From: Bubalus kerabau | Taxonomy: Eukaryota; Chordata; Mammalia; Artiodactyla; Bovidae | DNA: 64,000 bases | NCBI RefSeq assembly: GCF_029407905.1 | Contig: NC_073645.1 | Coordinates: forward strand, 53,075,001-53,139,000 | Direction: 5' to 3' | Shown here: in pieces, positions 35,301-37,254 of the stretch | How the letters are laid out: each line of letters begins with the position of its first letter | Position numbering within the stretch: position 1 is the stretch's first letter | Notes under the pieces: model-generated | Database searches by the model: none | Told to the model about the DNA's origin: nothing | The model's input: the letters and a program-made list of their open reading frames with translations, nothing else | Program-made: the position numbers and the translations under genes

Positions 35301-37232
35301 GATTATTAAGGATTTTCCTCCTTTGAACATTGCAGAGAATTAAAGAATTAGAAGAAAGAATAGAAGCCCAGAAGAGACAAATAAAGGAACTGGAGGAAAA
35401 GGTAAGTAAAGTCAGTGTGAACTTGGGGCTGACACATGGAGAAGGGCGGCAGCTCCCAGTTTCCCACGGCACTGGTCTGGGCAGAAAGAGGCTCCGAACC
35501 AGGGGCTGGAGCACGGGGTCTGGGAACACCCTGGCCTCGATGACCCAGCCACGCCACCCCCAGAACCGTGCCTCTCGCGGCCTCAGTGTCCCAGCTTCGG
35601 GGGTACCTCTGGGCCAGTGGCCAGGGCCCTTTCATGAGAGCCCTTTACTGTGGCTCCTGAGTTGGCAAGCTCTGGGTGCTGGGGCACAGCTGGTTTGGGG
35701 CCATGTGACTCGGGGTCAGGGAGGCCCGTCCAGCTCTTCCCCCAACCCCTGGCTCTTTGAGTCCCAACAAGGTGGATGGAGCGCCTGTGGGGACAATCCT
35801 GGCTCTTCCTGTGAGGCTCCCTGAGTTCTAGGACAGTTAGATGTTTTATTTTTAATTTAAATTTTGTTTTCTGTGATTTAGGATGTTTCAATGGCTTCTG
35901 GTGGGCTTTCCTGGTGGCTCAGCAGTAGAGAACCTGCCTGCAATGCAGGAGACGTGGGTTCAATCCCTAGGTTGGGGAGATCCCCTGGAGAAGGAAATGG
36001 CAACCCACTCCATATTCTGGCCTGGGAAACCCCGTGCACAGAGGAGCCTAGCGGGCTACAGTCCAAGGGGTCGCAGAGAGTCGGACGCGACTGAGCGACC
36101 AGCACGAGTACAAAGGGCCACCCCCGCCCGGTAGCCCCTGGAGCTGGTCCCCCCCATGCCCCCTCCCTGCCCACCCTCCTGTGGACAAAACCGGCCCATT
36201 CCGTGGGCGCTCTACCGCCATCTGCCGAACAGTCTTGGTGGTAACTTGCAAATCCGGAGCCCGCGACAGGCCCCTGGAGCCCTAGGGGCGGGGCACGACT
36301 TGCCAGGCAGAGAGGAGCCTGGGAGCCAAGACGCGCCTGCCCCCTGGGTGGGTGCAGACAGGCACCAGGCTCGCGCGGCGCTGGGGAGGAGAGGCGAGCG
36401 CACAGCCTCGCGGTGGTGCCGTCCCTGCCTCCTTTTCCATCTTAAAGTGAGAGCATTTGTTTGCATTAAATGCTCGAATTTTTTAAATTGGGTGTTTACT
36501 CTTAATCTAGCTGAAGGGGCTCCGCTTTTCCAAGCAGCTGTACCACGGCCAGATTTTCTCTTGTGTCTAAATTGGCTGGGCCCCTCCCCCAACACCCGCG
36601 GCCAGATTTTCTCTTGTGTCTAAATTGGCCGGGCCCCTCCCCCAACCCAAAAGGAGGGTTTCTGAGTGTGAAATCTATTCAGCGTGTTGGCTGTGCTTTA
36701 TCACTTATAATGGGACTGAGACTAAAATATTGTCCCGGAGTGCTGGTGTTTGCCTGGCACTTGGCACATCTTTCCATCCGTAAGACTTCCATCATCATTA
36801 TAGCCAGTTAGCACCCTCAGCATCAGCCCGGCGACAGGTCCAGATGGGCGGGTCCCCACTCCCCCCAGCCCAGAGGCAAGGTGACCGGCAGAGGCTCCCT
36901 CCTGACTGTCGCCTTCAGCCCGTCCTCTGGACGGTGTGGGGCCCCAGAGCACAGTCCCCAGGGACAGACAGCGTGGTCACTTCAGACGCAGGTGTCCCCA
37001 TGGCCCCTCGCAGCTCAGCCCTTAACCCGCTGGACACAGCGCGCCAGGACCTGCTCCTGACCCCCGGCTGGCTGCTCCGTGTCGCTCTGTCTGTGGTCAC
37101 ACGTTCGTTCTTGCCAGAAACTCTACAAACTCTCTTTTCTTTCTTTCCTTCCATGTCTCCGCCCTCCCCTTTCCTTTTCAGTTTCTATTTTTGTTCTTGT
37201 TTTTCTCCTTAGCTTTCATTCTGTGGTCATAG
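1..37232 (+). CDS. JAKMIP3: JAKMIP3 coding region, spliced, 5'-truncated by window edge
   Basis: Gene-level entry; the 21 coding exons are listed separately. Seen: exons 1-123, 590-1087, 15461-15676, 16999-17118, 17622-17768, 18000-18131, 19215-19250, 20721-20780, 21581-21712, 22070-22198, 23004-23087, 24064-24126, 24393-24491, 25249-25347, 25438-25491, 27864-27929, 28873-28941, 29023-29100, 32939-33142, 35336-35401 and 37182-37232 join in one open frame of 841 codons plus TAG, all with AG/GT boundaries. The chain is rich in E, K, Q and L heptads, so it is an almost continuous coiled coil, and it ends in a 16-residue hydrophobic tail. Known: JAKMIP3 (also NECC2) is a neuronal/neuroendocrine long coiled-coil protein reported at the Golgi; the family is named for binding Janus kinases and microtubules, best shown for JAKMIP1. 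JAKMIP3 is preferred over JAKMIP1/2 because the exon sequences agree with it almost residue for residue as I recall it and because DPYSL4 lies downstream. Confidence 0.96.
124..589 (+). other. JAKMIP3: JAKMIP3 intron 1
   Basis: Bounded by gtgggc and gtgccgcag. C-rich near the donor; no mobile element or other gene recognised. Confidence 0.85.
590..1087 (+). CDS. JAKMIP3: JAKMIP3 coding exon 2 (largest, N-terminal coiled coil)
   Basis: Acceptor gtgccgcag at 581-589 and donor gtacgt at 1088. 498 nt make 166 codons in phase 0-0. The translation carries long charged heptads, including KLHEEKMKELQALRE, the RDGGPD linker, [20 protein letters not shown] and a C-terminal ECEREIRRL. This block corresponds to the N-terminal region that in JAKMIP1 carries microtubule binding; the same role here is inferred. 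The exon is strongly CpG-rich, unlike the AT-richer exons 4-5. Confidence 0.96.
1098..1273 (+). repeat. GC-box-like low-complexity array just after the exon 2 donor
   Basis: Irregular tandem of ggggcgggg(ct/a) starting about 10 bases into intron 2. It has a very high density of G triplets on the + strand, so G-quadruplex potential is high, and many Sp1-like GC boxes. It could be regulatory, but its position right after a splice donor parallels four other introns here. Confidence 0.8.
1274..3041 (+). other. JAKMIP3: JAKMIP3 intron 2, proximal part without recognised element
   Basis: Unique-looking GC-rich intronic DNA. Open frames here have no splice context, domain or conservation clue that I recognise. 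A short C run lies at 2217-2227. Confidence 0.6.
3042..3087 (-). mobile_element. BOV-A/Bov-tA SINE fragment
   Basis: Short degraded match, on the minus strand, to the ruminant SINE/BovB 3' segment around 'tcgtgtccgactctttgcga'. Only about 45 bp are recognisable. Confidence 0.5.
3088..4265 (+). other. JAKMIP3: JAKMIP3 intron 2, AT-richer segment with poly-T
   Basis: No gene recognised. A run of over 20 T lies at about 4228-4250, immediately 5' of the L1 fragment. The rest is moderately AT-rich and may hold old unrecognised repeats. Confidence 0.5.
4270..4590 (+). mobile_element. Degraded L1 LINE ORF2 fragment
   Basis: The sequence follows, with many changes, the mammalian L1 ORF2 region around the reverse-transcriptase thumb: a 'ggtgacatgact' remnant of the gatgacatga catalytic stretch at about 4350, then 'gagttcagcaagatt', 'tatatacaagcaacag', 'cactcataatggcataaaaa' and 'cttgtacactgaaaa'. 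It is heavily interrupted by stops and indels, so it is a fossil. Confidence 0.7.
5007..5055 (+). repeat. (TG)n-type microsatellite
   Basis: Interrupted TG dinucleotide run with ctgtgag and tatgag interruptions; polymorphism is likely. Confidence 0.8.
5115..5253 (-). mobile_element. CHR-type tRNA-derived SINE
   Basis: The minus strand reads as the artiodactyl CHR SINE: 'ctggctgtccagtggttac' (B-box region), then 'gggaactaagattctccaca' and 'ccatggcc'. Diverged. Confidence 0.65.
5660..6703 (+). mobile_element. BovB (RTE) LINE, copy 1, 5' part before the LTR
   Basis: Ruminant BovB reverse-transcriptase segment. An open frame from 5632 runs through IDYAKALDCVDHTKLWKIL, EMGIPDHLTCLLRNLY, GVRQGCILSPCLFNLYAEY and the catalytic YADD (6076-6087), and ends at a TAA at 6586. 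The endonuclease domain is absent, so this is a 5'-truncated, non-autonomous relic, but about 950 nt remain open, indicating a fairly young insertion. The copy resumes at 7684 after an inserted LTR. Known: BovB entered ruminants by horizontal transfer. Confidence 0.93.
6704..7680 (-). mobile_element. Solo LTR of a ruminant endogenous retrovirus inserted into BovB
   Basis: A 977-bp block interrupts BovB copy 1 between 'gaagggaacgac' and 'gacaacagaggatg', which are contiguous in the second BovB copy as 'ggacgacagaggatg'. On the minus strand it begins TGCTGGGAG and ends CCCCGGCA (canonical TG...CA). It has a TATA-like gtataaaaact (about 6947-6957) followed closely by AATAAA (reverse complement of tttatt near 6929). 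'gac' flanks both ends; a full 4-6-bp duplication is not clean. No gag, pol or env sequence remains, so this is a solo LTR from recombination. I do not assign a family. Confidence 0.82.
7681..7846 (+). mobile_element. BovB LINE copy 1, 3' end after the LTR
   Basis: Resumes the BovB 3' terminus (acagaggatgagatggttg ... tccatggggccacaaagagt) and ends in the typical BovB tail 'ctgaactgaactgac'. Confidence 0.9.
8080..8135 (+). repeat. TATG/CA alternating simple repeat
   Basis: 'tatgtgtgtatatgtatatg' followed by a (CA)n run at 8112-8128, immediately 5' of the Bov-tA SINE. Strictly alternating purine-pyrimidine, so Z-DNA-prone. Confidence 0.75.
8140..8343 (+). mobile_element. Bov-tA SINE
   Basis: Full-looking copy: 'gcttccctggtggctcagat' head (tRNA-derived), 'ggttcaatccctgggttggg' (B box), 'agatcccctggagaaggaaa', and BovB-like tail ending 'gttggatacaactgagtggc'. 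A (CA)n tract follows. Confidence 0.95.
8346..8374 (+). repeat. (CA)n microsatellite at the SINE tail
   Basis: Nearly perfect CA run directly after the Bov-tA tail; typical SINE-associated microsatellite. Confidence 0.9.
8690..8955 (+). mobile_element. Old L1 (L1M-type) 3'-end fragment, also left flank of BovB copy 2
   Basis: Tracks the ancient L1 3' UTR ('tgtaaagtgtacagcat', 'gtgagtttagttagtatcca', 'ccttgtgataagaactctta'). From about 8850 to 8955 it is repeated with divergence at about 10365-10470, on the far side of BovB copy 2. Confidence 0.6.
8956..10308 (+). mobile_element. BovB LINE, copy 2, decayed
   Basis: BovB reverse-transcriptase and C-terminal region with multiple frameshifts and stops. 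It is recognisable from 'actgtgctcatttcacatgc' through 'ctgcctcctaagaaacctgt', 'gaaagagga gagtgaaaaag' and the 3' end 'gatggttggatggcatcacc' to the terminus near 10308. The RT motif is damaged (cagatattcagatgac replaces the YADD coding). More diverged than copy 1. Confidence 0.92.
10365..10475 (+). repeat. Right-hand copy of the direct repeat flanking BovB copy 2
   Basis: 'ttccttatgatgtgaactct ... gttaacagcttccttatata' matches 'ttccttgtgataagaactct ... gctaacagctttcatatata' at about 8860-8955, and the match continues through atcagtataaatc and catgtcagcaaa. Much longer than a usual target-site duplication. Confidence 0.7.
10476..13378 (+). other. JAKMIP3: JAKMIP3 intron 2, GC-rich non-repetitive part
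   Basis: About 2.9 kb without recognised mobile elements or genes. Open frames on both strands reflect GC content only. Confidence 0.5.
13379..13545 (+). repeat. 45-bp tandem repeat, about 3.7 copies
   Basis: Unit starts tgacccccgctctctgcag and continues ccc(a/g)gccctccaggagggtcaag; successive starts at 13379, 13424 and 13469 give a 45-bp period. Each unit contains a 3' splice-site-like ctctctgcag. The period is a multiple of three, so open frames across it are artefacts. Confidence 0.92.
13546..15460 (+). other. JAKMIP3: JAKMIP3 intron 2, distal part
   Basis: No gene or recognised transposon. The 14,250-14,420 stretch is locally AT-richer and non-repetitive, with a homeodomain-type ctaattag and an E-box cagatg; it could be a conserved element but I cannot show conservation. 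Ends at the acceptor ttctccttgtag. Confidence 0.5.
15461..15676 (+). CDS. JAKMIP3: JAKMIP3 coding exon 3
   Basis: 216 nt, 72 codons, phase 0-0; acceptor ctccttgtag, donor gtaagc. The translation begins MEEIKFKDRAVFVLEREL and includes QLQKEALDEQLSQVKE, then a proline/serine-rich HPGSPRRELPH linker ending DHSGSP. The linker breaks the coiled coil and is a family hallmark also present in JAKMIP1. Confidence 0.96.
15677..16998 (+). other. JAKMIP3: JAKMIP3 intron 3
   Basis: Bounded by gtaagc and tttttgttttag. An AT-richer segment at about 16,390-16,660 is otherwise unrecognised; no gene seen. Confidence 0.8.
16999..17118 (+). CDS. JAKMIP3: JAKMIP3 coding exon 4
   Basis: 120 nt, 40 codons: EQQLDEKDARRFQLKIAEL, then IIRKLEDRNALLSEERNEL. 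Coiled-coil segment matching the family's 'RRFQLKIAEL' signature. Acceptor ttgttttag, donor gtgggt, phase 0-0. Confidence 0.96.
17119..17621 (+). other. JAKMIP3: JAKMIP3 intron 4
   Basis: 503 bp, donor gtgggt, acceptor tcgtctttcag. Nothing else recognised. Confidence 0.85.
17622..17768 (+). CDS. JAKMIP3: JAKMIP3 coding exon 5
   Basis: 147 nt, 49 codons: starts LKRVREAESQYKPLL, continues DKNKRL(T)RKNEDLSHSLRR, ends FVTQENIEM. Coiled coil, basic. Acceptor ctttcag, donor gtaagg, phase 0-0. Confidence 0.96.
18000..18131 (+). CDS. JAKMIP3: JAKMIP3 coding exon 6
   Basis: 132 nt, 44 codons: [20 protein letters not shown], then [33 protein letters not shown] is a basic-serine motif suited to kinase phosphorylation (inferred) between coiled-coil blocks. 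Acceptor ggttttcag, donor gtgacc, phase 0-0. Confidence 0.96.
18132..19214 (+). other. JAKMIP3: JAKMIP3 intron 6
   Basis: 1,083 bp, C-rich, from gtgacc to cctctcttccag. No element recognised. Confidence 0.8.
19215..19250 (+). CDS. JAKMIP3: JAKMIP3 coding micro-exon 7 (12 codons)
   Basis: 36 nt encode TLETAGYVKSVL, with acceptor ctctcttccag and donor gtaagt. It matches the family sequence between IDELSK and ERDKLL, so it is real despite its size. Phase 0-0, hence a natural cassette exon. The 33-bp repeat array begins just downstream. Confidence 0.93.
19260..19980 (+). repeat. 33-bp C-rich minisatellite after exon 7 donor
   Basis: About 22 units of the type cccctcccac(t/c)ccctcacc(g/c)tccc(c/t)(g/t)cctac(g/a)g, with some shorter units. 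The first recognisable units start about 10-30 bases after the donor. Many units end cctcctacag|g after a pure pyrimidine tract, so they resemble 3' splice sites. The 33-bp period keeps several frames open, producing artefactual Pro/Ser/Thr-rich frames. Confidence 0.9.
20218..20290 (-). mobile_element. BOV-A/BovB-tail SINE fragment with (CTG)n
   Basis: (tgc)n run at 20218-20242 followed by 'taagtcgcttcagtcgtgtc' and 'cgactctgtgcgacccc': the minus-strand end of a ruminant SINE with its characteristic trinucleotide tail. Confidence 0.85.
20291..20720 (+). other. JAKMIP3: JAKMIP3 intron 7, distal part
   Basis: No element recognised; ends at the acceptor gtttttgcag. Confidence 0.7.
20721..20780 (+). 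CDS. JAKMIP3: JAKMIP3 coding exon 8 (basic)
   Basis: 60 nt, 20 codons: ERDKLLRYRKQRKKMAKLPK. Ten of 20 residues are K or R, so it is a strongly basic patch. Acceptor tttttgcag, donor gtaaac, phase 0-0. Confidence 0.95.
20781..21580 (+). other. JAKMIP3: JAKMIP3 intron 8
   Basis: 800 bp, AT-richer than its neighbours at the 5' side; ends ttttggtcag. A frame at 20979-21170 is not supported by splice sites. Confidence 0.8.
21581..21712 (+). CDS. JAKMIP3: JAKMIP3 coding exon 9 (tandem acceptor possible)
   Basis: 132 nt, 44 codons if the acceptor is ttttggtcag at 21580: KPVVVETFFGYDEE, then SLESDGSSISYQTDRTDQTP and CTPDDDLEE. The next three bases are aag, giving a CAGAAG tandem acceptor; use of the second site (exon from 21584) drops one Lys and gives the LPKPVVVETFF junction I know for human. 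The exon is acidic and Ser/Thr-rich, a non-coiled linker conserved across JAKMIPs. Donor gtaacc. Confidence 0.94.
21713..22069 (+). other. JAKMIP3: JAKMIP3 intron 9
   Basis: 357 bp, gtaacc to cctctccag. Nothing else recognised. Confidence 0.85.
22070..22198 (+). CDS. JAKMIP3: JAKMIP3 coding exon 10
   Basis: 129 nt, 43 codons: GMAKEETELRFRQLTMEYQ, then [20 protein letters not shown] ending REVK. The [21 protein letters not shown] block is nearly invariant in the JAKMIP family. Acceptor cgcctctccag, donor gtctaa (weak +5/+6), phase 0-0. Confidence 0.96.
22199..23003 (+). other. JAKMIP3: JAKMIP3 intron 10
   Basis: 805 bp. A cluster of K50-homeodomain-like TAATCC/GGATTA-type cores (aataatccc, gattatccc, gtaatct) lies at 22,828-22,865; function unknown. 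Ends tcccatcctacag. Confidence 0.8.
23004..23087 (+). CDS. JAKMIP3: JAKMIP3 coding exon 11
   Basis: 84 nt, 28 codons: TREQLQADAQRAQARIEDLQ, then KALAEQGQ. Coiled coil, Ala/Gln-rich. Acceptor catcctacag, donor gtgagt, phase 0-0. Confidence 0.96.
23088..24063 (+). other. JAKMIP3: JAKMIP3 intron 11
   Basis: 976 bp, gtgagt to ccttttcaag. No repeat or gene recognised. Confidence 0.8.
24064..24126 (+). CDS. JAKMIP3: JAKMIP3 coding exon 12
   Basis: 63 nt, 21 codons: DMKWIEEKQALFRRNQELVE followed by K. Matches the family K-W-[IV]-EEK motif. Acceptor ttccttttcaag (AAG rather than CAG), donor gtacag, phase 0-0. Confidence 0.96.
24393..24491 (+). CDS. JAKMIP3: JAKMIP3 coding exon 13
   Basis: 99 nt, 33 codons: IKQMETEEARLKHEVQDAKD, then QNELLEFRILELE. 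In JAKMIP1 this is the last exon shared by its short and long isoforms. Acceptor gttttatag, donor gtgtgg; the donor's intronic side is immediately the G-rich array, and GTGTGG is weak at +3/+4. Confidence 0.95.
24492..24860 (+). repeat. G-rich minisatellite starting at the exon 13 donor
   Basis: Imperfect tandem of ggggcaggggtggggggcag / gatggggtgggg words, of about 13-36 bp, from the donor itself to about 24,845. Almost no C on the + strand, dense G runs; strong G-quadruplex candidate in DNA and nascent RNA. Confidence 0.9.
24861..25248 (+). other. JAKMIP3: JAKMIP3 intron 13, distal part
   Basis: No element recognised; ends ctgtctgtcttag. Confidence 0.75.
25249..25347 (+). CDS. JAKMIP3: JAKMIP3 coding exon 14
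   Basis: 99 nt, 33 codons: ERERKSPAITFHHTPFVDGK, then SPLQAYCEAEGVT. A non-coiled linker starting the long-isoform C-terminal half (JAKMIP_CC3-type region as known in the family). Acceptor gtctgtcttag, donor gtaacg, phase 0-0. Confidence 0.95.
25438..25491 (+). CDS. JAKMIP3: JAKMIP3 coding exon 15
   Basis: 54 nt, 18 codons: DILVSELMKKLDLLGDNA, the family's [DN]-x-x-V-SELMKKLD motif. Follows a 90-bp extremely GC-rich intron (25348-25437). Acceptor ctgcttctag, donor gtaagt. Confidence 0.95.
25784..25857 (-). mobile_element. BOV-A/BovB-tail fragment
   Basis: 'ttcaattcagttcagtccct' followed by 'cgctcagtcgtgtccaactt' is the reverse complement of the BovB/BOV-A 3' end (tgactgaactgaactgaa). Confidence 0.75.
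27312..27468 (+). repeat. 79-bp tandem duplication
   Basis: 'gtcagagcctcccagaaggg' occurs at 27352 and 27431, embedded in a duplicated context beginning '(g)ctcagtggg(a/t)gtcagcaag'. Two copies, period 79. Confidence 0.85.
27505..27815 (+). repeat. CACCCACCCAGC(A/G)CC minisatellite
   Basis: Irregular tandem of about 20-30-bp units (cacccacccagcaccta/gtcacccacc). Lies just upstream of the exon 16 acceptor (ends about 50 bp before it). C-rich on +, G-rich on the transcribed strand. Confidence 0.85.
27864..27929 (+). CDS. JAKMIP3: JAKMIP3 coding exon 16
   Basis: 66 nt, 22 codons: [20 protein letters not shown], then EK. Acceptor cttgaatgcag has a poor pyrimidine tract; donor gtaaca; phase 0-0. 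The family motif N-L-x-NEEQV-x-I-I/V-QA is retained. Confidence 0.95.
27930..28872 (+). other. JAKMIP3: JAKMIP3 intron 16
   Basis: 943 bp; holds the left arm of an inverted repeat (28,183-28,318). Otherwise unrecognised. Ends tctgtgcccag. Confidence 0.8.
28183..28318 (-). repeat. Left arm of inverted repeat bracketing exons 17-18
   Basis: The reverse complement contains 'ggggtttgggcagaaac', 'caggggccacgtgga' and 'gtgtgaccagc', matching the + strand at 29,108-29,237 over about 130 bp with high identity. Confidence 0.85.
28873..28941 (+). CDS. JAKMIP3: JAKMIP3 coding exon 17
   Basis: 69 nt, 23 codons: WLQQIEETESALQRKMVDLE, then SEK. Coiled coil. Acceptor ctgtgcccag, donor gtgggt; followed by an 81-bp intron. 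Lies inside the inverted-repeat loop. Confidence 0.95.
29023..29100 (+). CDS. JAKMIP3: JAKMIP3 coding exon 18
   Basis: 78 nt, 26 codons: ELFSKQKGYLDEELDYRKQC, then LDQAHK. The F-S-K/R-QKGYL-[DE]-EELDYRKQ stretch is a family signature. Acceptor ttgtgttccag, donor gtgaga; the inverted-repeat arm starts about 8 bases after the donor. Confidence 0.96.
29108..29237 (+). repeat. Right arm of inverted repeat bracketing exons 17-18
   Basis: Partner of 28,183-28,318 (reverse complement). Begins inside intron 18 directly downstream of the exon 18 donor; identity is high but not perfect (e.g. gcagaaatgggg versus gcagaaacgggg). Confidence 0.85.
29238..30043 (+). other. JAKMIP3: JAKMIP3 intron 18, proximal part
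   Basis: No gene recognised. Ordinary intronic DNA. Confidence 0.6.
30044..30213 (-). mobile_element. CHR-type SINE
   Basis: The minus strand reads 'gacttccttggtggtccaga', 'ggttcaatccctggtcaggg' (B box) and 'aactaagatcccacatgttg': a well preserved artiodactyl CHR SINE. Confidence 0.88.
30214..30936 (+). other. JAKMIP3: JAKMIP3 intron 18, middle part
   Basis: Nothing recognised. Confidence 0.5.
30937..31102 (-). mobile_element. Bov-tA/BOV-A SINE
   Basis: 'gtgaaagtcactcagtcgtg', 'tccaactctttgtgaccgca', 'aaatactggagtgggtagcc' and 'ggggatcaaacccaggtctc' are the standard landmarks of a minus-strand Bov-tA. Confidence 0.92.
31103..31600 (+). other. JAKMIP3: JAKMIP3 intron 18, unrecognised segment
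   Basis: About 500 bp, AT-richer at its start; no gene or element recognised. Confidence 0.5.
31605..31737 (+). mobile_element. BovB LINE 3'-end fragment
   Basis: 'agctctgggcgatgatgaag', 'gacagggatgcccagcaggc' and 'gagtcgcaaagaggtggaca' ending 'ccaagtgactgaactgg' follow the BovB terminus; diverged. Confidence 0.85.
31738..32938 (+). other. JAKMIP3: JAKMIP3 intron 18, distal part
   Basis: Includes (acag)n at 32,093-32,110. No gene recognised. Ends ctcccacccccag. Confidence 0.6.
32939..33142 (+). CDS. JAKMIP3: JAKMIP3 coding exon 19
   Basis: 204 nt, 68 codons: RILELEAMLYDALQQEAGAK, then [40 protein letters not shown] and ELLQLAQQ. Long coiled coil, among the most conserved parts of JAKMIP3. 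Acceptor cacccccag, donor gtgcgg; the +4 to +6 match to consensus is poor. The minisatellite abuts the donor. Confidence 0.96.
33143..34090 (+). repeat. 34-bp minisatellite starting at the exon 19 donor
   Basis: About 25 units of 34 bp (gtgcc(a/t)cggggg, tggggcctacgggagggg, cgtg) and five 20-bp units lacking the gtgccacggggg part. The donor-proximal intron bases gcgggaggggcgtggtgcc are already a unit. Several near-identical units indicate recent homogenisation. 34 is not divisible by 3 and the unit lacks stops, so all + frames stay open for about 900 bp; these are not genes. Confidence 0.97.
34091..35335 (+). other. JAKMIP3: JAKMIP3 intron 19, distal part
   Basis: 1.2 kb without recognised elements; ends tttgaacattgcag. 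Confidence 0.7.
35336..35401 (+). CDS. JAKMIP3: JAKMIP3 coding exon 20
   Basis: 66 nt, 22 codons: RIKELEERIEAQKRQIKELE, then EK; the terminal leucine-zipper-like helix. Acceptor tttgaacattgcag, donor gtaagt, phase 0-0. Confidence 0.96.
35402..35900 (+). other. JAKMIP3: JAKMIP3 intron 20, proximal part
   Basis: No gene or element recognised; AT-rich at 35,835-35,880. Confidence 0.6.
35903..36110 (+). mobile_element. Bov-tA SINE
   Basis: 'gggctttcctggtggctcag', 'ggttcaatccctaggttggg', 'gagatcccctggagaaggaa' and 'gagtcggacgcgactgagcg'. Nearly full-length and well preserved. Confidence 0.95.
36546..36651 (+). repeat. 53-bp tandem duplication
   Basis: Two copies of cggccagattttctcttgtg followed by tctaaattggc(t/c)gggcccctcc; starts at 36546 and 36599; only a few differences, hence young. 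Confidence 0.93.
36652..37181 (+). other. JAKMIP3: JAKMIP3 intron 20, distal part
   Basis: Ends with a long pyrimidine tract (37,130-37,181, cctttccttttcag) before the terminal coding exon. Confidence 0.75.
37182..37232 (+). CDS. JAKMIP3: JAKMIP3 coding exon 21: hydrophobic tail and stop
   Basis: Encodes FLFLFLFFSLAFILWS then TAG (37,230-37,232). All 16 residues are hydrophobic except two Ser, matching the tail shared by JAKMIP1/2/3; it looks like a tail anchor. Family knowledge places NECC proteins on Golgi membranes. The exon continues to 37,254, where gtgagt makes a good donor 22 nt after the stop, so the 3' UTR is probably spliced. Confidence 0.95.
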   Translation, partial: FLFLFLFFSLAFILWS

Positions 37233-37254
37233 CTCGCCTGGGCACTCTGGCGTG
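37233..37254 (+). other. JAKMIP3: JAKMIP3 3' UTR start and downstream donor
   Basis: 22 nt after TAG, then GTGAGT at 37,255-37,260. The 73-nt exon ends one base into a codon in the original frame. Confidence 0.6.

Noticed and set aside
1..37232. Identity as JAKMIP1 or JAKMIP2
   Set aside because: Exon sequences such as ERERKSPAITFHHTPFVDGK and YCEAEGVT fit JAKMIP3, and the downstream gene is DPYSL4 rather than CRMP1 or DPYSL3.
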